The notes beneath the pieces are model-generated. The model worked only from the letters and a program-made list of their open reading frames with translations. It searched no databases and was not told where the DNA came from. 64,000 nucleotides of DNA from Devosia sp. YR412 (GTDB taxonomy: Bacteria > Pseudomonadota > Alphaproteobacteria > Rhizobiales > Devosiaceae), in NCBI RefSeq assembly GCF_900110945.1, contig NZ_FOFL01000002.1:922446-986445 (forward strand), given 5' to 3'. The position numbers and the translations under genes were made by a program. This document shows, piece by piece, positions 1 to 8,309 of the stretch. Position 1 is the stretch's first letter, and each line of letters starts with the position of its first letter.

Positions 1-779
1 GCATGAAGCCCTTCGTCGCCATCTATTCGACCTTCCTGCAGCGCGCCTATGACCAGGTCGTGCATGACGTCGCCATCCAGCACCTGCCGGTGCGCTTCGC
101 CATCGACCGCGCCGGCTTCGTTGGCGCCGACGGCCCGACCCACGCCGGCAATTACGACGCCGCCTATCTCGGCGCCATTCCGGGCCTCGTGCAGATGGCC
201 GCCGCCGACGAGGCAGAACTGCGCCACATGGTGACTACCGCCGCCGCCTATGACAACGGCCCCATCGCCTTCCGCTATCCACGCGGCGACGGCATGGGCG
301 TCGACATGCCGGCTCGCGGCCAGGTCCTGCCCATCGGCAAGGGCCGAATCGTCCGCCAAGGCGCCACTATTGCCATTCTGAGCTATGGCACCCGCCTCGG
401 CGAAGTCCTCGCCGCCGCCGACAAGCTAGCCGCCCTCGGCCTTAACCCCACTGTCGCCGATGCGCGCTTTCTCAAGCCGCTCGACGAAGAGCTGATTGCC
501 AGGCTGGCCCAGACCCATGACGTCTTGCTGAGCATCGAAGAAGGCTCAATCGGCGGCTTCGGCAGCCATGTCGCCACCTTCCTCGCCAGCAACGGCCTGC
601 TCGACGGCAAGCTCCGCTTCCGCCCGCTGATGATCCCCGACCGCTTCGACGAACACGCCAGCCAGTCCGACATGTACGCCGCCGCCGGCCTCGACCGCGC
701 CGGCATCGTCACCACGGCACTGACGACACTGGGCTACGACGAAGCGGCCATGGCGGCGGCACTGGGGAAGACGAGCTAA
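1..779 (+). CDS. dxs: 1-deoxy-D-xylulose-5-phosphate synthase, C-terminal part (cut by window start)
   Basis: The last 258 residues of DXS are visible; the full enzyme is about 620-640 residues, so the thiamine-diphosphate domain lies before the window. DXS condenses pyruvate with glyceraldehyde 3-phosphate, the first step of the MEP isoprenoid pathway, in the cytoplasm. The family signatures [35 protein letters not shown] and the C-terminal [13 protein letters not shown] and [13 protein letters not shown] are all present. The reading frame is open to the first base, so the ATG at position 3 is an internal methionine, not the start. A palindromic repeat pair and a hairpin terminator follow. 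Confidence 0.96.
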   Translation, partial: MKPFVAIYSTFLQRAYDQVVHDVAIQHLPVRFAIDRAGFVGADGPTHAGNYDAAYLGAIPGLVQMAAADEAELRHMVTTAAAYDNGPIAFRYPRGDGMGVDMPARGQVLPIGKGRIVRQGATIAILSYGTRLGEVLAAADKLAALGLNPTVADARFLKPLDEELIARLAQTHDVLLSIEEGSIGGFGSHVATFLASNGLLDGKLRFRPLMIPDRFDEHASQSDMYAAAGLDRAGIVTTALTTLGYDEAAMAAALGKTS

Positions 780-817
780 AGACGTCTTGGTGGCCACAGC
801 TGTCACCCCACCCACAA

Positions 818-941
818 TGTCACCCCGGCGAAGGCCGGGGTCCATCCCGAGATCTCATCCATTCCGCCAGATCGCTCGAACGATCCACCTTGCGGCCGTT
901 ACACCAGCTCAGGATGGATCTCGGCCTTCGCCGGGATGACA
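818..941. repeat. inverted pair of short intergenic palindromes (type B)
   Basis: TGTCACCCCGGCGAAGG at the left end returns as its approximate complement, CCTTCGCCGGGATGACA, at the right end, with CCATCC-type blocks inside. Each half is also a GC-rich palindrome (CCCCGGCGAAGGCCGGGG). Related copies occur near 48.9 kb (single) and 62.44 kb (inverted pair). It looks like a REP-type element; nothing coding is visible in this gap. Confidence 0.7.
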
Positions 942-967
942 ACAGTGTGGGTTATGCATCCACAAAC

Positions 968-997
968 AAAAAGGCCCGCATCTCTGCGGGCCTTTTG
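968..997. terminator. bidirectional hairpin terminator between dxs and the GT2-GtrA gene
   Basis: AAAAGGCCCGCA and TGCGGGCCTTTT form a strong stem flanked by A and T runs. It can end both the rightward dxs transcript and the leftward glycosyltransferase transcript. Confidence 0.8.
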
Positions 998-1015
998 CAT
1001 TGCGTTATCACTCGG

Positions 1016-2152
1016 TCACTTCCAGGTAAACGCCCGCGTCACCGCATAGTTGAACACCGAACTCATCACCGCACCGGAAAGCCCCGCGATGAAGGTCTGG
1101 TGATCCCAGGCGTAGATCGCATTGGCCACCGAAATATTGGCAATGCCGCCCAGCGCACAGATGGCGCAGAAGCTGAGGAAGCCCGTGACTAGCCGCGTGC
1201 CGCGCAGCTTGCGATCGGCATAGGTCAGGTTGTTGTTGAGCACGAAATTCCAGGCCATGGCGATCAGCGTTGCCGCGATCTGCGACACCACAAAACCCTG
1301 CCCCAGCGCCGTAAACGCACCCAGCGTCGCTAGATGCACCACCACGCCGGTACCACCAACTAGGCCGAACAGCAAAAAGCTCGGCGGCAGCGCGCCATTG
1401 GTCAGCTTGGAGAACCACAGGCCCAGATACTGGATCACCACCAGCGGGCTCATCTTGCTTTCGCCGGCATGACGCTGGCGGAACGTATAGCCGACCTCTT
1501 CGATCTTGAGCGGCGTGCCCATGCGCGCCGAGGTCACGATCAAGTCGATCAAAATCTTGAAGCCGTCGCTGGCGAGCTTTGGCGCAGCCTTGAGGGCGGC
1601 CTCGCGGCGCAGCAGGAAAAACCCGCTCATCGGATCGCTCACTGCCTGCCCGGCAATCATCCCGGCCAGCTTGTTGGCAAAATTGCTGCCCGACAGGCGC
1701 GTCGCGCTGAGCCCGGCGCCGGCCGAGCCGCCATCGGCAAAGCGTGAGCCGACCACGAGGTCAGCGCCAGCCTGCGCCTTGGCTAGCATGGTGGGCAGGA
1801 TCGCCTCGTCATGCTGCAGGTCGCCATCGATCACCGCCACGAAAGGCGCCGACGTCACCGCCATGCCCTCCACACAGGCCGAAGCCAGGCCGCGCCGGCC
1901 AAAGCGCCGCAGGCAGCGGATATTGGCATAGACGCGGCTCAGCTCATTGACGAGATCCGCCGTGCCGTCCGGGCTATCATCATCGACGACGATCATTTCC
2001 CATGGCGTATCGCCCATTGCGATCGCCACCTTTTCATACAGCAGCTCGATATTGTCGCGCTCGTTATAGCTTGGCACGATCACCGCGAGCTGGGCTGGAC
2101 GGAAATTAACGGTTTGTTCGGTGACGAGACTTGCGGTCGGGTCGATCGACAT
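1016..2152 (-). CDS. GT2 glycosyltransferase fused to a GtrA-like membrane domain (polyprenyl-phosphate sugar synthase type)
   Basis: The N-terminal half is a family 2 glycosyltransferase of the dolichol-phosphate mannose synthase type: VIVPSYNERDNIELL, then IVVDDDSPDGT, the metal-binding DGDLQHDE and the DPMSGFFLLRR block. The last roughly 120 residues are hydrophobic with about four membrane segments and match GtrA/DPMS C-terminal domains, which anchor the enzyme or help move the lipid-linked sugar. The expected product is a polyprenyl-phosphate hexose. The start at 2152 (MSIDPTASLV) was chosen; a methionine ten codons upstream (2182) is possible, as neither has a strong ribosome site. The divergent neighbour is a membrane glycosyltransferase that uses such donors. 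The sugar is not determined. Confidence 0.88.
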   Translation of the reverse strand: MSIDPTASLVTEQTVNFRPAQLAVIVPSYNERDNIELLYEKVAIAMGDTPWEMIVVDDDSPDGTADLVNELSRVYANIRCLRRFGRRGLASACVEGMAVTSAPFVAVIDGDLQHDEAILPTMLAKAQAGADLVVGSRFADGGSAGAGLSATRLSGSNFANKLAGMIAGQAVSDPMSGFFLLRREAALKAAPKLASDGFKILIDLIVTSARMGTPLKIEEVGYTFRQRHAGESKMSPLVVIQYLGLWFSKLTNGALPPSFLLFGLVGGTGVVVHLATLGAFTALGQGFVVSQIAATLIAMAWNFVLNNNLTYADRKLRGTRLVTGFLSFCAICALGGIANISVANAIYAWDHQTFIAGLSGAVMSSVFNYAVTRAFTWK

Positions 2153-2316
2153 AGGTTGGAACTCTTGGCTTTGCTGAACCATTTCTGGCAGCCGCTACAA
2201 AGCACAAGGCGACCATTCGGTTGCACGCAAAGCGACCATGGCAGCCTTGCATTGCATGCAGGTGTGCAGTGAGATGCTTTGTGCCAAGTCACAATGGCAG
2301 AATTTAGGGAGATGCC

Positions 2317-3474
2317 GTGTATCCGGCCAGCATTGATCGTCAGCAGGACCGCCCGACGCGTTTCATCCTGTTGCTCCCGCTTCTTTTCATCCTCAGCGGC
2401 ACCCTGATCCGCTTCCTCGCCTTCCGCTATGCCCAGCCTGATAATGACTGGACCAATTACTTCGGCGCCATGTGCCGCTGGGATTGCGGCTGGTACGTCA
2501 AGATGGCACAGACCGGCTATGACCCCTTCCCGGTGCCCGGCCGCATCAATGCCGGCAATTGGGCCTTCTTCCCCTTCTACCCCATGCTGGTGGGCCTGAT
2601 CGGCAAGCTGATCCCGATCCCCACCATCGTCTTGGCGAGTCTCCTCTCCATCGTCACCGCCTATGCCGCAGTGGTCGCCGCCTGGCCGCTGCTTGGCCGC
2701 AATATCCGCGCCTATACGCTCTATGCGGCCTTCATCCTCTCCGGCCCGCTGTCGATGTATTTCACCACCTTCTTCACCGAGGTGATGTTCGTCCTGCTGA
2801 CCACCTTGGCCTTTGTCTATCTCAGCCGCAGCAATTATCTCGGCGCCGCCGCCATCACCGCTTTGCTCTCGGCCACCCGCATCGTCGGCGTCTTCGCTTC
2901 GCTCGCCATTGGCGTCCAAGCCCTGATGGACTGGCGCCGCGACACCGGCTCGTGGAAAGGCTGGCTCGGTGGCCTCTTGTCCCAGCCGCGCCTCGTGCTG
3001 GCCATCTTCATCTCGCCGCTCGGTCTCTTCGTCTATATCGCCTTCCTCAATTACTGGATCGGCGATGGCCTGGCCTTCAGCCATGTGCAGCGCGCCTGGG
3101 GCCGCCAGGTCGGCAATCCGCTGACCTACCTGTGGACCGGCCTTACCAGCTGGCCCACCGTGCCGTGGCAGCTGGTGTCCAATTCCCAGATTCTCGCCCT
3201 TTCGGCGGTCGTGGGCCTCGCTATGACCGGCGTCATGGCCTGGCGTCGCCAATGGCCGGCCGTCATCTTCGCGCTCCTCGCCATCGTCATTCCGCTCGCC
3301 GCCGGCCTCGCCTCGATGATGCGCTTCATGGCCGCCATGGCGCCCATCACCATCACCGCCGCGACGCTCCTCGCCCGCTGGCGTTGGCTGTTCATCGTCA
3401 GCCTCGTCGGCCTCCTGGCCGGCTCCTGGTTTGCCACTCTCGCCTGGTTTGGAGGCAATGTTGCGCTTGTCTGA
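2317..3474 (+). CDS. PIG-V-like polytopic mannosyltransferase
   Basis: An integral membrane protein of 385 residues with about nine to ten hydrophobic segments. The first loop carries WDCGWYVKMAQTGYD, the WD.xWY pattern of PIG-V-type (Mannosyl_trans2) glycosyltransferases that use polyprenyl-phosphate mannose. It probably transfers a sugar to a lipid or glycan outside the cytoplasmic membrane, using donor made by the divergent GT2-GtrA enzyme; that link is inference from context. It starts at GTG 2317 behind AGGGAG. Its end overlaps the start of the next gene by 17 bases, suggesting translational coupling. Confidence 0.8.
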   Translation: MYPASIDRQQDRPTRFILLLPLLFILSGTLIRFLAFRYAQPDNDWTNYFGAMCRWDCGWYVKMAQTGYDPFPVPGRINAGNWAFFPFYPMLVGLIGKLIPIPTIVLASLLSIVTAYAAVVAAWPLLGRNIRAYTLYAAFILSGPLSMYFTTFFTEVMFVLLTTLAFVYLSRSNYLGAAAITALLSATRIVGVFASLAIGVQALMDWRRDTGSWKGWLGGLLSQPRLVLAIFISPLGLFVYIAFLNYWIGDGLAFSHVQRAWGRQVGNPLTYLWTGLTSWPTVPWQLVSNSQILALSAVVGLAMTGVMAWRRQWPAVIFALLAIVIPLAAGLASMMRFMAAMAPITITAATLLARWRWLFIVSLVGLLAGSWFATLAWFGGNVALV

Positions 3475-4066
3475 ACGCAGCCCGCTGACGCTCGGCGCCT
3501 ATGCCCTCGCAGCCATCCTTGCCCTTTTCGAACTGGCCGTGCTGTGGCAGGGCCTGCACCCCCATGTCTCGGACAATTACCGCGCCTATTATCTCGACCG
3601 ATCAACCACCTGCCTGCCCCAGCCGGTGATCGGCGCCTATACCGTCGGCACCGAGCTCGATTTCAAATCCGGCGGCGATGACACCCGCGAGCTGCGCCCC
3701 TGCGGCTGGGATGGCCCGGCCGGCGACGGCATGCATTCCATCGGCGAAACCTCGCTGCTGCGCTTCGAGCTCGGCCAGCCGCAGGCGCTGACCCTGATGC
3801 TCGAGCTGACCGGCTCCACCCTGCCCGGCCCGCCCACCCAGACCGTCGTCATCTCGGCCAATGACACGCCCATCGGCACCGTGGAAGTCACCCCGGACCA
3901 GACCGAGCGCTTCACCTTTGCCATCCCGGCCGACGCCATCGGCGCGGACGGCACGCTGGTAGTCAAGCTCGACTATCCCGACGCCATCAGCCCCGGCCCG
4001 CGCACCGCCAACACCTATTGGCGCTCGGTCAAGCTGACGGCCGGCTCGCTGACACCGGCGATTTGA
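3458..4066 (+). CDS. membrane-anchored hypothetical protein coupled to the PIG-V-like gene
   Basis: A 202-residue protein with one N-terminal membrane helix (LGAYALAAILALFELAVLW), then a soluble domain that should lie outside the membrane. No family is recognised. The exported part has a conserved-looking core (YYLDRSTTCLPQPV, ELRPCGWDGPAGDGMHSIGE) with two cysteines and a beta-rich second half. The ATG at 3458 was preferred over a TTG at 3431 because GGAG lies just before it. The overlap with the upstream mannosyltransferase suggests the two work together, perhaps as accessory subunit and enzyme. Confidence 0.72.
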   Translation: MLRLSERSPLTLGAYALAAILALFELAVLWQGLHPHVSDNYRAYYLDRSTTCLPQPVIGAYTVGTELDFKSGGDDTRELRPCGWDGPAGDGMHSIGETSLLRFELGQPQALTLMLELTGSTLPGPPTQTVVISANDTPIGTVEVTPDQTERFTFAIPADAIGADGTLVVKLDYPDAISPGPRTANTYWRSVKLTAGSLTPAI

Positions 4067-4145
4067 AGGACTTTCTCACCGCTCTGCTAAGACAATCGCA
4101 AGCAGTGATGGCCATATCTGGGTGACCCACGTCAGGGACACCGCG

Positions 4146-4367
4146 ATGAACATTTCCAGCATTGGCGCCGCCGGCATGCAGCGCGCCTCCGATCGATTCG
4201 AAGCCAGCGCCAACCGCATCGCCCGCACCGGCACCGGCCTCGAAACCTCCGACCTCGCCACCGACATCGTCGACATGAAACAGGCCGAAATCGACTTCAA
4301 GGCCTCCACCAAAGTGGTCAAGGTCGCCGACGACATGATCGGCGCCATGCTCGACATCCTGGCCTGA
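4146..4367 (+). CDS. miniature flagellar rod/hook-like protein
   Basis: Only 73 residues, but they resemble both ends of flagellar axial proteins (FlgB/FlgC/FlgG). The N-terminus, ISSIGAAGMQRASDRFEASANRIAR, corresponds to the conserved N-terminal helix. The C-terminus, DMKQAEIDFKASTKVVKVADDM followed by IGAMLDIL, matches the C-terminal coiled-coil motif (usually ANTKVI..ADEM). The middle domain is missing. No other flagellar gene is in the window. Either it is a specialised small rod-like protein or a reduced relic; the intact frame and clean ends favour a real gene. The start at 4146 gives the family-like N-terminus. Confidence 0.68.
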   Translation: MNISSIGAAGMQRASDRFEASANRIARTGTGLETSDLATDIVDMKQAEIDFKASTKVVKVADDMIGAMLDILA

Positions 4368-4398
4368 CAGCTCACCGCCCGCGGACCACAATGCAAAA

Positions 4399-4426
4399 CA
4401 CCCCCAGACTAAGTCCGAGGGTGCAA
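4399..4426. terminator. possible hairpin after the mini flagellar gene
   Basis: CACCC and GGGTG enclose a short loop (about 4400-4424), followed by an A-rich stretch. The stem is weak, so termination here is tentative. Confidence 0.35.
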
Positions 4427-4459
4427 TAACTTCCACTCTTGCCCGACAGGCGCCGGACC

Positions 4460-4580
4460 GGATTGAGGTCAGGCCGAGTCGAAAATGGTGATCGGCGAGA
4501 ACCGGAGCGGAGCGTACATCAGTACGTGAGCACCGGAAGCGCAGCCGATTGCCATTTGCAGACCGGCATCACCTCAATCC
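4460..4580. repeat. large capped hairpin element, copy A (3' end of gapR)
   Basis: A 121-base imperfect hairpin. The outer arms GGATTGAGGT (4460-4469) and ACCTCAATCC (4571-4580) are perfect complements, and AAATGGTGATCGGC pairs with GCCGATTGCCATTT further in. The 47-base cap (4497-4543) begins GAGAACCGGAGCGGAGCGTAC and ends GAGCACCGGAAGCGCA; it recurs almost unchanged at 47266 and 51008. The right arm includes the gapR stop codon (4574-4576). The arms are not shared with the other copies. Confidence 0.85.
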
Positions 4581-4837
4581 TCAGGGGGAGCCTCGACCAT
4601 CCCGAGGGCAGCCATATAGAGCTCCAGAATCGCTTCCTGCTCGGCGCGCTCATTGGCATCCTGCTTGCGGATGCTCACGATCTTGCGCAGGATCTTGGTA
4701 TCGAAGCCATTGCCCTTGGCCTCGGCATAGATTTCCTTGATATCGGCAGCGATGGCGGCCTTTTCTTCTTCCATGCGCTCGATGCGCTCGATGAACGCTC
4801 GCAGCTGGTCCTGGGCAACGCTGTCTTCGACGGCCAT
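4574..4837 (-). CDS. gapR: GapR family DNA-binding protein (DUF2312)
   Basis: An 87-residue, highly charged helical protein: [20 protein letters not shown], then [20 protein letters not shown] and [18 protein letters not shown]. This is the UPF0335/DUF2312 family whose Caulobacter member GapR is a nucleoid-associated protein that clamps overtwisted DNA ahead of forks and RNA polymerase and supports topoisomerase action. Length and motif order match the family. Upstream, GTGTTCAACC occurs twice, 23 bp apart. The 3' end is built into a large hairpin element. The neighbouring DUF1036 and pyk genes are, as I recall, a common arrangement in Hyphomicrobiales. Confidence 0.92.
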   Translation of the reverse strand: MAVEDSVAQDQLRAFIERIERMEEEKAAIAADIKEIYAEAKGNGFDTKILRKIVSIRKQDANERAEQEAILELYMAALGMVEAPPED

Positions 4838-4863
4838 GGCATAGTCCTTTTCGTTTGCTGGCC

Positions 4864-4896
4864 GTGTTCAACCGCACAAGGGGCTTGTGTTCAACC
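4864..4896. promoter_or_regulatory. direct repeat upstream of gapR
   Basis: GTGTTCAACC occurs at 4864-4873 and again at 4887-4896, 23 bp apart (about two helical turns), starting 26 bp before the gapR start codon. Tandem spacing of this kind suits a protein-binding site. No known factor is recognised. Confidence 0.4.
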
Positions 4897-5010
4897 CCTT
4901 TTGCGCCAATCCGCACCGCTACCGCATCCGATACCCGCAATTCGGCCAAATCGCCCCATTAGCCATTGACCTATTCCTCCCCATGGGCTCAAAGAAAGCA
5001 CGATTTCCCG

Positions 5011-5580
5011 ATGTTTGCTGGCACCAGATTGCTCAAGATCCGTCTCGGCCTGCCTTTGATTGGCGCCTTGTCCGCAAGCCTCGCTTTTTTCGTCACGCCG
5101 GCGCATGCCGACCTGCGCATCTGTAATGAAACCACCAATCTGGTCTCCGTCGCTTTGGGCTATCGCGCCGAGCGCGGCTGGATGAGCGAAGGCTGGTGGC
5201 AGGCGCCTCCCGGCGACTGCCGCGTGCTCTACCAGGGCGACCTCGAACGGCGGTTTTATTATCTCTTCGCCGTCGACGATATCGGCGGTGGCGCCTGGGA
5301 TGGCTCGGTCTTCATGTGCACCCGTGACGAAACCTTCACAATATTCGGGGTTGAGGATTGCCTTGCCCGGGGTTATGAGCGCACCGGTTTCTTTGAAATC
5401 GATACCCAGAACCGTACCGACTGGACTCTGCAGCTGACCGAAAATGCCGCCGGCCCAGCCGTAGTGGGTCCGGAAGGCAGCGAAGATCTCGAAGACCCTA
5501 CATTTTTAGTCGATCCCGACGACGTCACCATCGACGCACCGGAGACCGGCACAGTAAAGCCAGGAACGGACACGCAATGA
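5011..5580 (+). CDS. DUF1036 secreted protein
   Basis: A 189-residue protein with a signal peptide (basic start, hydrophobic GLPLIGALSASLAFFVTPAHA, cleavage near AHA-DL), then a DUF1036 domain: LRICNETTNLVSVALGYR, WMSEGWWQAPPGDC, YYLFAVDD and several cysteines. Function is unknown; members are small periplasmic or membrane-associated proteins. The ATG at 5011 was chosen because it gives a normal signal peptide; the longer frame starts at a TTG (4966). The stop overlaps the pyk start as ATGA, so the two are probably co-transcribed and translationally coupled. Confidence 0.85.
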   Translation: MFAGTRLLKIRLGLPLIGALSASLAFFVTPAHADLRICNETTNLVSVALGYRAERGWMSEGWWQAPPGDCRVLYQGDLERRFYYLFAVDDIGGGAWDGSVFMCTRDETFTIFGVEDCLARGYERTGFFEIDTQNRTDWTLQLTENAAGPAVVGPEGSEDLEDPTFLVDPDDVTIDAPETGTVKPGTDTQ

Positions 5581-7016
5581 GACGCATGAGACGCGCGAAG
5601 ATCATCGCCACCCTCGGGCCCGCGAGCCACGAAGAGAAGATGATCGAGGAACTGGCCAAGGCCGGCGCGGACGTGTTCCGCATCAACATGAGCCATGCCA
5701 GCCACGAGGTCCTGCACCAGACCGTGGCGCGCATCCGCGCGGTCGAAAAGCGCCTCAACCATCCACTCGGCATCCTGGTCGACCTGCAGGGTCCCAAGCT
5801 GCGCGTCTGGAAGTTTGCGGAAGGCTCCGTCAACCTCGTCGCCGGCCAGAAGTTCACGCTCGACAGCGACAAGAACGACACCGGCAACAGTGAACGTGTT
5901 TACCTGCCGCATCCGGAAATCATCGAGAGCGTCTCGGTTGGTGACCGGCTCTTGCTAGACGATGGCAAGCTGGCCCTCAAGGCTACTAAAGTCGGTAACG
6001 GCGCCATCGAGACCGAGGTCATCTATGGCGGCAAGCTCAGCGACAAGAAGGGCGTATCCCTGCCCGATACGCTGCTGCCGACCGGCGCCCTGACCGAAAA
6101 GGATCACGCCGATCTGCTTGAAGGTCTCAAGGCCGAAGCCGACTGGATCGCGCTGAGCTTCGTGCAGCGTCCCGAAGACCTCATCGACGTGCGCAAGATT
6201 GTGCAGGGCCGTGCCGGCGTTATGGCCAAGATCGAAAAGCCCCAGGCCATCGATCGCCTCGAAGAAATCGTCAAGCTCTCCGACGCCATCATGGTGGCCC
6301 GTGGTGACCTCGGCGTCGAGCTGCCGCTCGAGACCGTTCCCGGCCTGCAGAAGCGCATGATCCGCATGGCTCGCCGCTACGGCAAGCCAGTGGTCGTCGC
6401 TACCCAGATGCTGGAATCCATGATCACCGCGCCGGTCCCGACCCGCGCCGAGGTCTCGGACGTTTCCATCGCCGTCTTCGAAGGCGCCGATGCCATCATG
6501 CTCTCGGCCGAATCCGCTTCCGGTGCCTATCCGATCGAAGCCGTTGCCACCATGAACAAGGTCGCCGTGGCCGTCGAAGGCGATGCCAACTATCGCGGCA
6601 TCATCCGCGCCGCCCAGACCGAACCGGAAGCCACTGCGGCCGACGCCATCTCGGCGGCGACCCGCCAGGTCGCCGAAACCCTCGATCTGGCCGCCATCGT
6701 CACCTACACGGCCTCCGGCTCCACGGGCATCCGTGCTGCCCGCGAGCGGCCCTCCAAGCCGATCATCGTGCTCTCGCCCAATATGCGTACCATCCGCCGC
6801 ATGTCGGTGGTCTGGGGCGTCCATTGCGTGCAGACCGAAGATGCGGTCTCGCTCGAAGACATGGTCGATCGCGCCTGCGTCATCGCCTATCAGGAGGGCT
6901 TTGCCCGCCCCGGCGACCGCATCGCCATCACCGCCGGCATCCCGCTGGGCACGCCCGGCGCCACCAACATGCTGCGCATCGCCTTCGTCCGCCAGGACGG
7001 CGCCGGTTCGAGCTGA
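5577..7016 (+). CDS. pyk: pyruvate kinase
   Basis: A full-length 479-residue enzyme that converts phosphoenolpyruvate and ADP to pyruvate and ATP. Diagnostic segments include AKIIATLGPAS, DVFRINMSHAS, VMAKIEKPQAIDRLEEIV (catalytic lysine region), MVARGDLGVELPLE and VVVATQMLESMITAPVPTRAE. The B domain lies at about residues 65-165 and the C-terminal regulatory domain after about 340. The start overlaps the DUF1036 stop by four bases; an in-frame ATG three codons later (5586) is an alternative. It ends in a strong terminator. Confidence 0.97.
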   Translation: MRRMRRAKIIATLGPASHEEKMIEELAKAGADVFRINMSHASHEVLHQTVARIRAVEKRLNHPLGILVDLQGPKLRVWKFAEGSVNLVAGQKFTLDSDKNDTGNSERVYLPHPEIIESVSVGDRLLLDDGKLALKATKVGNGAIETEVIYGGKLSDKKGVSLPDTLLPTGALTEKDHADLLEGLKAEADWIALSFVQRPEDLIDVRKIVQGRAGVMAKIEKPQAIDRLEEIVKLSDAIMVARGDLGVELPLETVPGLQKRMIRMARRYGKPVVVATQMLESMITAPVPTRAEVSDVSIAVFEGADAIMLSAESASGAYPIEAVATMNKVAVAVEGDANYRGIIRAAQTEPEATAADAISAATRQVAETLDLAAIVTYTASGSTGIRAARERPSKPIIVLSPNMRTIRRMSVVWGVHCVQTEDAVSLEDMVDRACVIAYQEGFARPGDRIAITAGIPLGTPGATNMLRIAFVRQDGAGSS

Positions 7017-7039
7017 GCTGGCCTAAATCCTTGCATAAG

Positions 7040-7066
7040 AAAAGGCCCGCGCAAGCGGGCCTTTTT
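7040..7066. terminator. bidirectional terminator after pyk
   Basis: AAAAGGCCCGC and GCGGGCCTTTTT pair around a GCAA loop and are followed by a T run. It sits between convergent pyk and the SDR gene. Confidence 0.85.
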
Positions 7067-7082
7067 GTTTGAGACTCTGCCC

Positions 7083-7862
7083 CTAGGCGGTTGGAACGGT
7101 ACCGCCGTCGATCACATGCTCGGTCCCGGTAATGGAGCTTGCGCGATCCGAGGCCAGGAAGGCAATCAGGTCGGCGACCTCTTTCGGCTCGGCCGGTCGC
7201 CCCAGCGGGATGCCGCCGAGCGCATTCATGATCACCTGCACCGCTTCGTCATAGCCAATGCTCGCTTCTTCGGCGATGCGCAGCGCCAGACCATTGACGC
7301 CTGGCGCGGCAATCCAGCCGGGAGAAACCCGCACTACCCGCACGCCCCTGGGAGAAACCTCCTTCGAGATGCTCTTGCTGTAGGTGTTCAGTGCCGCCTT
7401 TGCCGCGGCATAGCCGGTGGTCGCGTCATGCAGCGGCAGGCGGTTCTGGATCGAGGTGACGTGGATGACGACGCCACTGCCTTGCGCGATCATGCCGGGC
7501 AGCAGTGCCCGATCGAGCCTGACCGCCGGAAAGAAGTTGAGATTGAACTCCTTCTCCCATTCGGCATCGTCGAGCGCCGCAAACCCACCGGAAGGGGCGG
7601 ACGAGCCACCCAGCACGTTGACCAGGATGTCGATCCCGCCAAGCTCCCGCTGCACCGCATCCACGACGGTCTGAACCCCGTCCTCGGTGGTGAGGTCAGC
7701 CGCCACGAAATCGTCGCCGGCAAAATCCGCCGGCCTGCTGCGCGCCGTCGTCAACACGCGAGCACCCAGTTCCCGGAACAGCGCCACGGTCGCGGCGCCG
7801 GCACCCGAGGTACCGCCGGTAATCAAGGCCCGACGGCCCTCGAGCGTCAGAAAGGGGATCAT
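7083..7862 (-). CDS. short-chain dehydrogenase/reductase
   Basis: A 259-residue classical SDR. The cofactor motif is GGTSGAGAA, the strand-4 motif is VNVLGG, and the catalytic serine (HVTSIQ) and YAAAK lie in the expected order; the C-terminus [10 protein letters not shown] is typical. Substrate unknown. The start at 7862 overlaps the stop of the upstream SnoaL-like gene as ATGA, so the pair is one operon, divergent from a LysR gene that probably controls it. A longer upstream frame is just the other gene read in a second frame. Confidence 0.88.
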   Translation of the reverse strand: MIPFLTLEGRRALITGGTSGAGAATVALFRELGARVLTTARSRPADFAGDDFVAADLTTEDGVQTVVDAVQRELGGIDILVNVLGGSSAPSGGFAALDDAEWEKEFNLNFFPAVRLDRALLPGMIAQGSGVVIHVTSIQNRLPLHDATTGYAAAKAALNTYSKSISKEVSPRGVRVVRVSPGWIAAPGVNGLALRIAEEASIGYDEAVQVIMNALGGIPLGRPAEPKEVADLIAFLASDRASSITGTEHVIDGGTVPTA

Positions 7863-8191
7863 ACCGTGATCTCCAGTTCGGCAATCTTGTCGCCGGCAAT
7901 GACGAAGAAATAGCGCAGGTCGACCGGGCTGCCGGGGAAGTTGCCGGCAACATGCGCCGTCACTTGGGTCTTGCCGTTTTCGGTGCTGATCAGGAAAGGC
8001 TCCGTCGTAGTCGGGCCGTACTTCTGGCCGTATTCGACCTTCCATTTGCGGATGGCTTCGTGACCCATAAGGTCTTCGCCGGCGTCCTTGACCACGGCGT
8101 TTTCAGTGAACACGGCAGCGAGCTCGTCGGGGCCGCCATCCCGCTCGGCCGTAAAATAGGCCGCGATGCTGTCGGGCATTTTGATTGTCAT
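7859..8191 (-). CDS. SnoaL-like / nuclear transport factor 2 family protein
   Basis: 110 residues with the cone-shaped SnoaL fold pattern: [35 protein letters not shown], then HEAIRKWKV and a strand-rich C-terminal half. Members are small ligand-binding proteins or isomerases, often paired with dehydrogenases. The ATG at 8191 is preceded by GGAGAG; an upstream in-frame extension has no such site. It is the first gene of a two-gene operon with the SDR. Confidence 0.82.
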   Translation of the reverse strand: MTIKMPDSIAAYFTAERDGGPDELAAVFTENAVVKDAGEDLMGHEAIRKWKVEYGQKYGPTTTEPFLISTENGKTQVTAHVAGNFPGSPVDLRYFFVIAGDKIAELEITV

Positions 8192-8309
8192 TTCAGCTCT
8201 CCAGTTGTCTGTGCCGACCACATTTGGGCTGGCACGGGATAATCTATGCCTGGACGGTTGCCGCGATAACTGAGACAAACAGGGACGAGGAATTGCGAAA
8301 AGAGGGATA

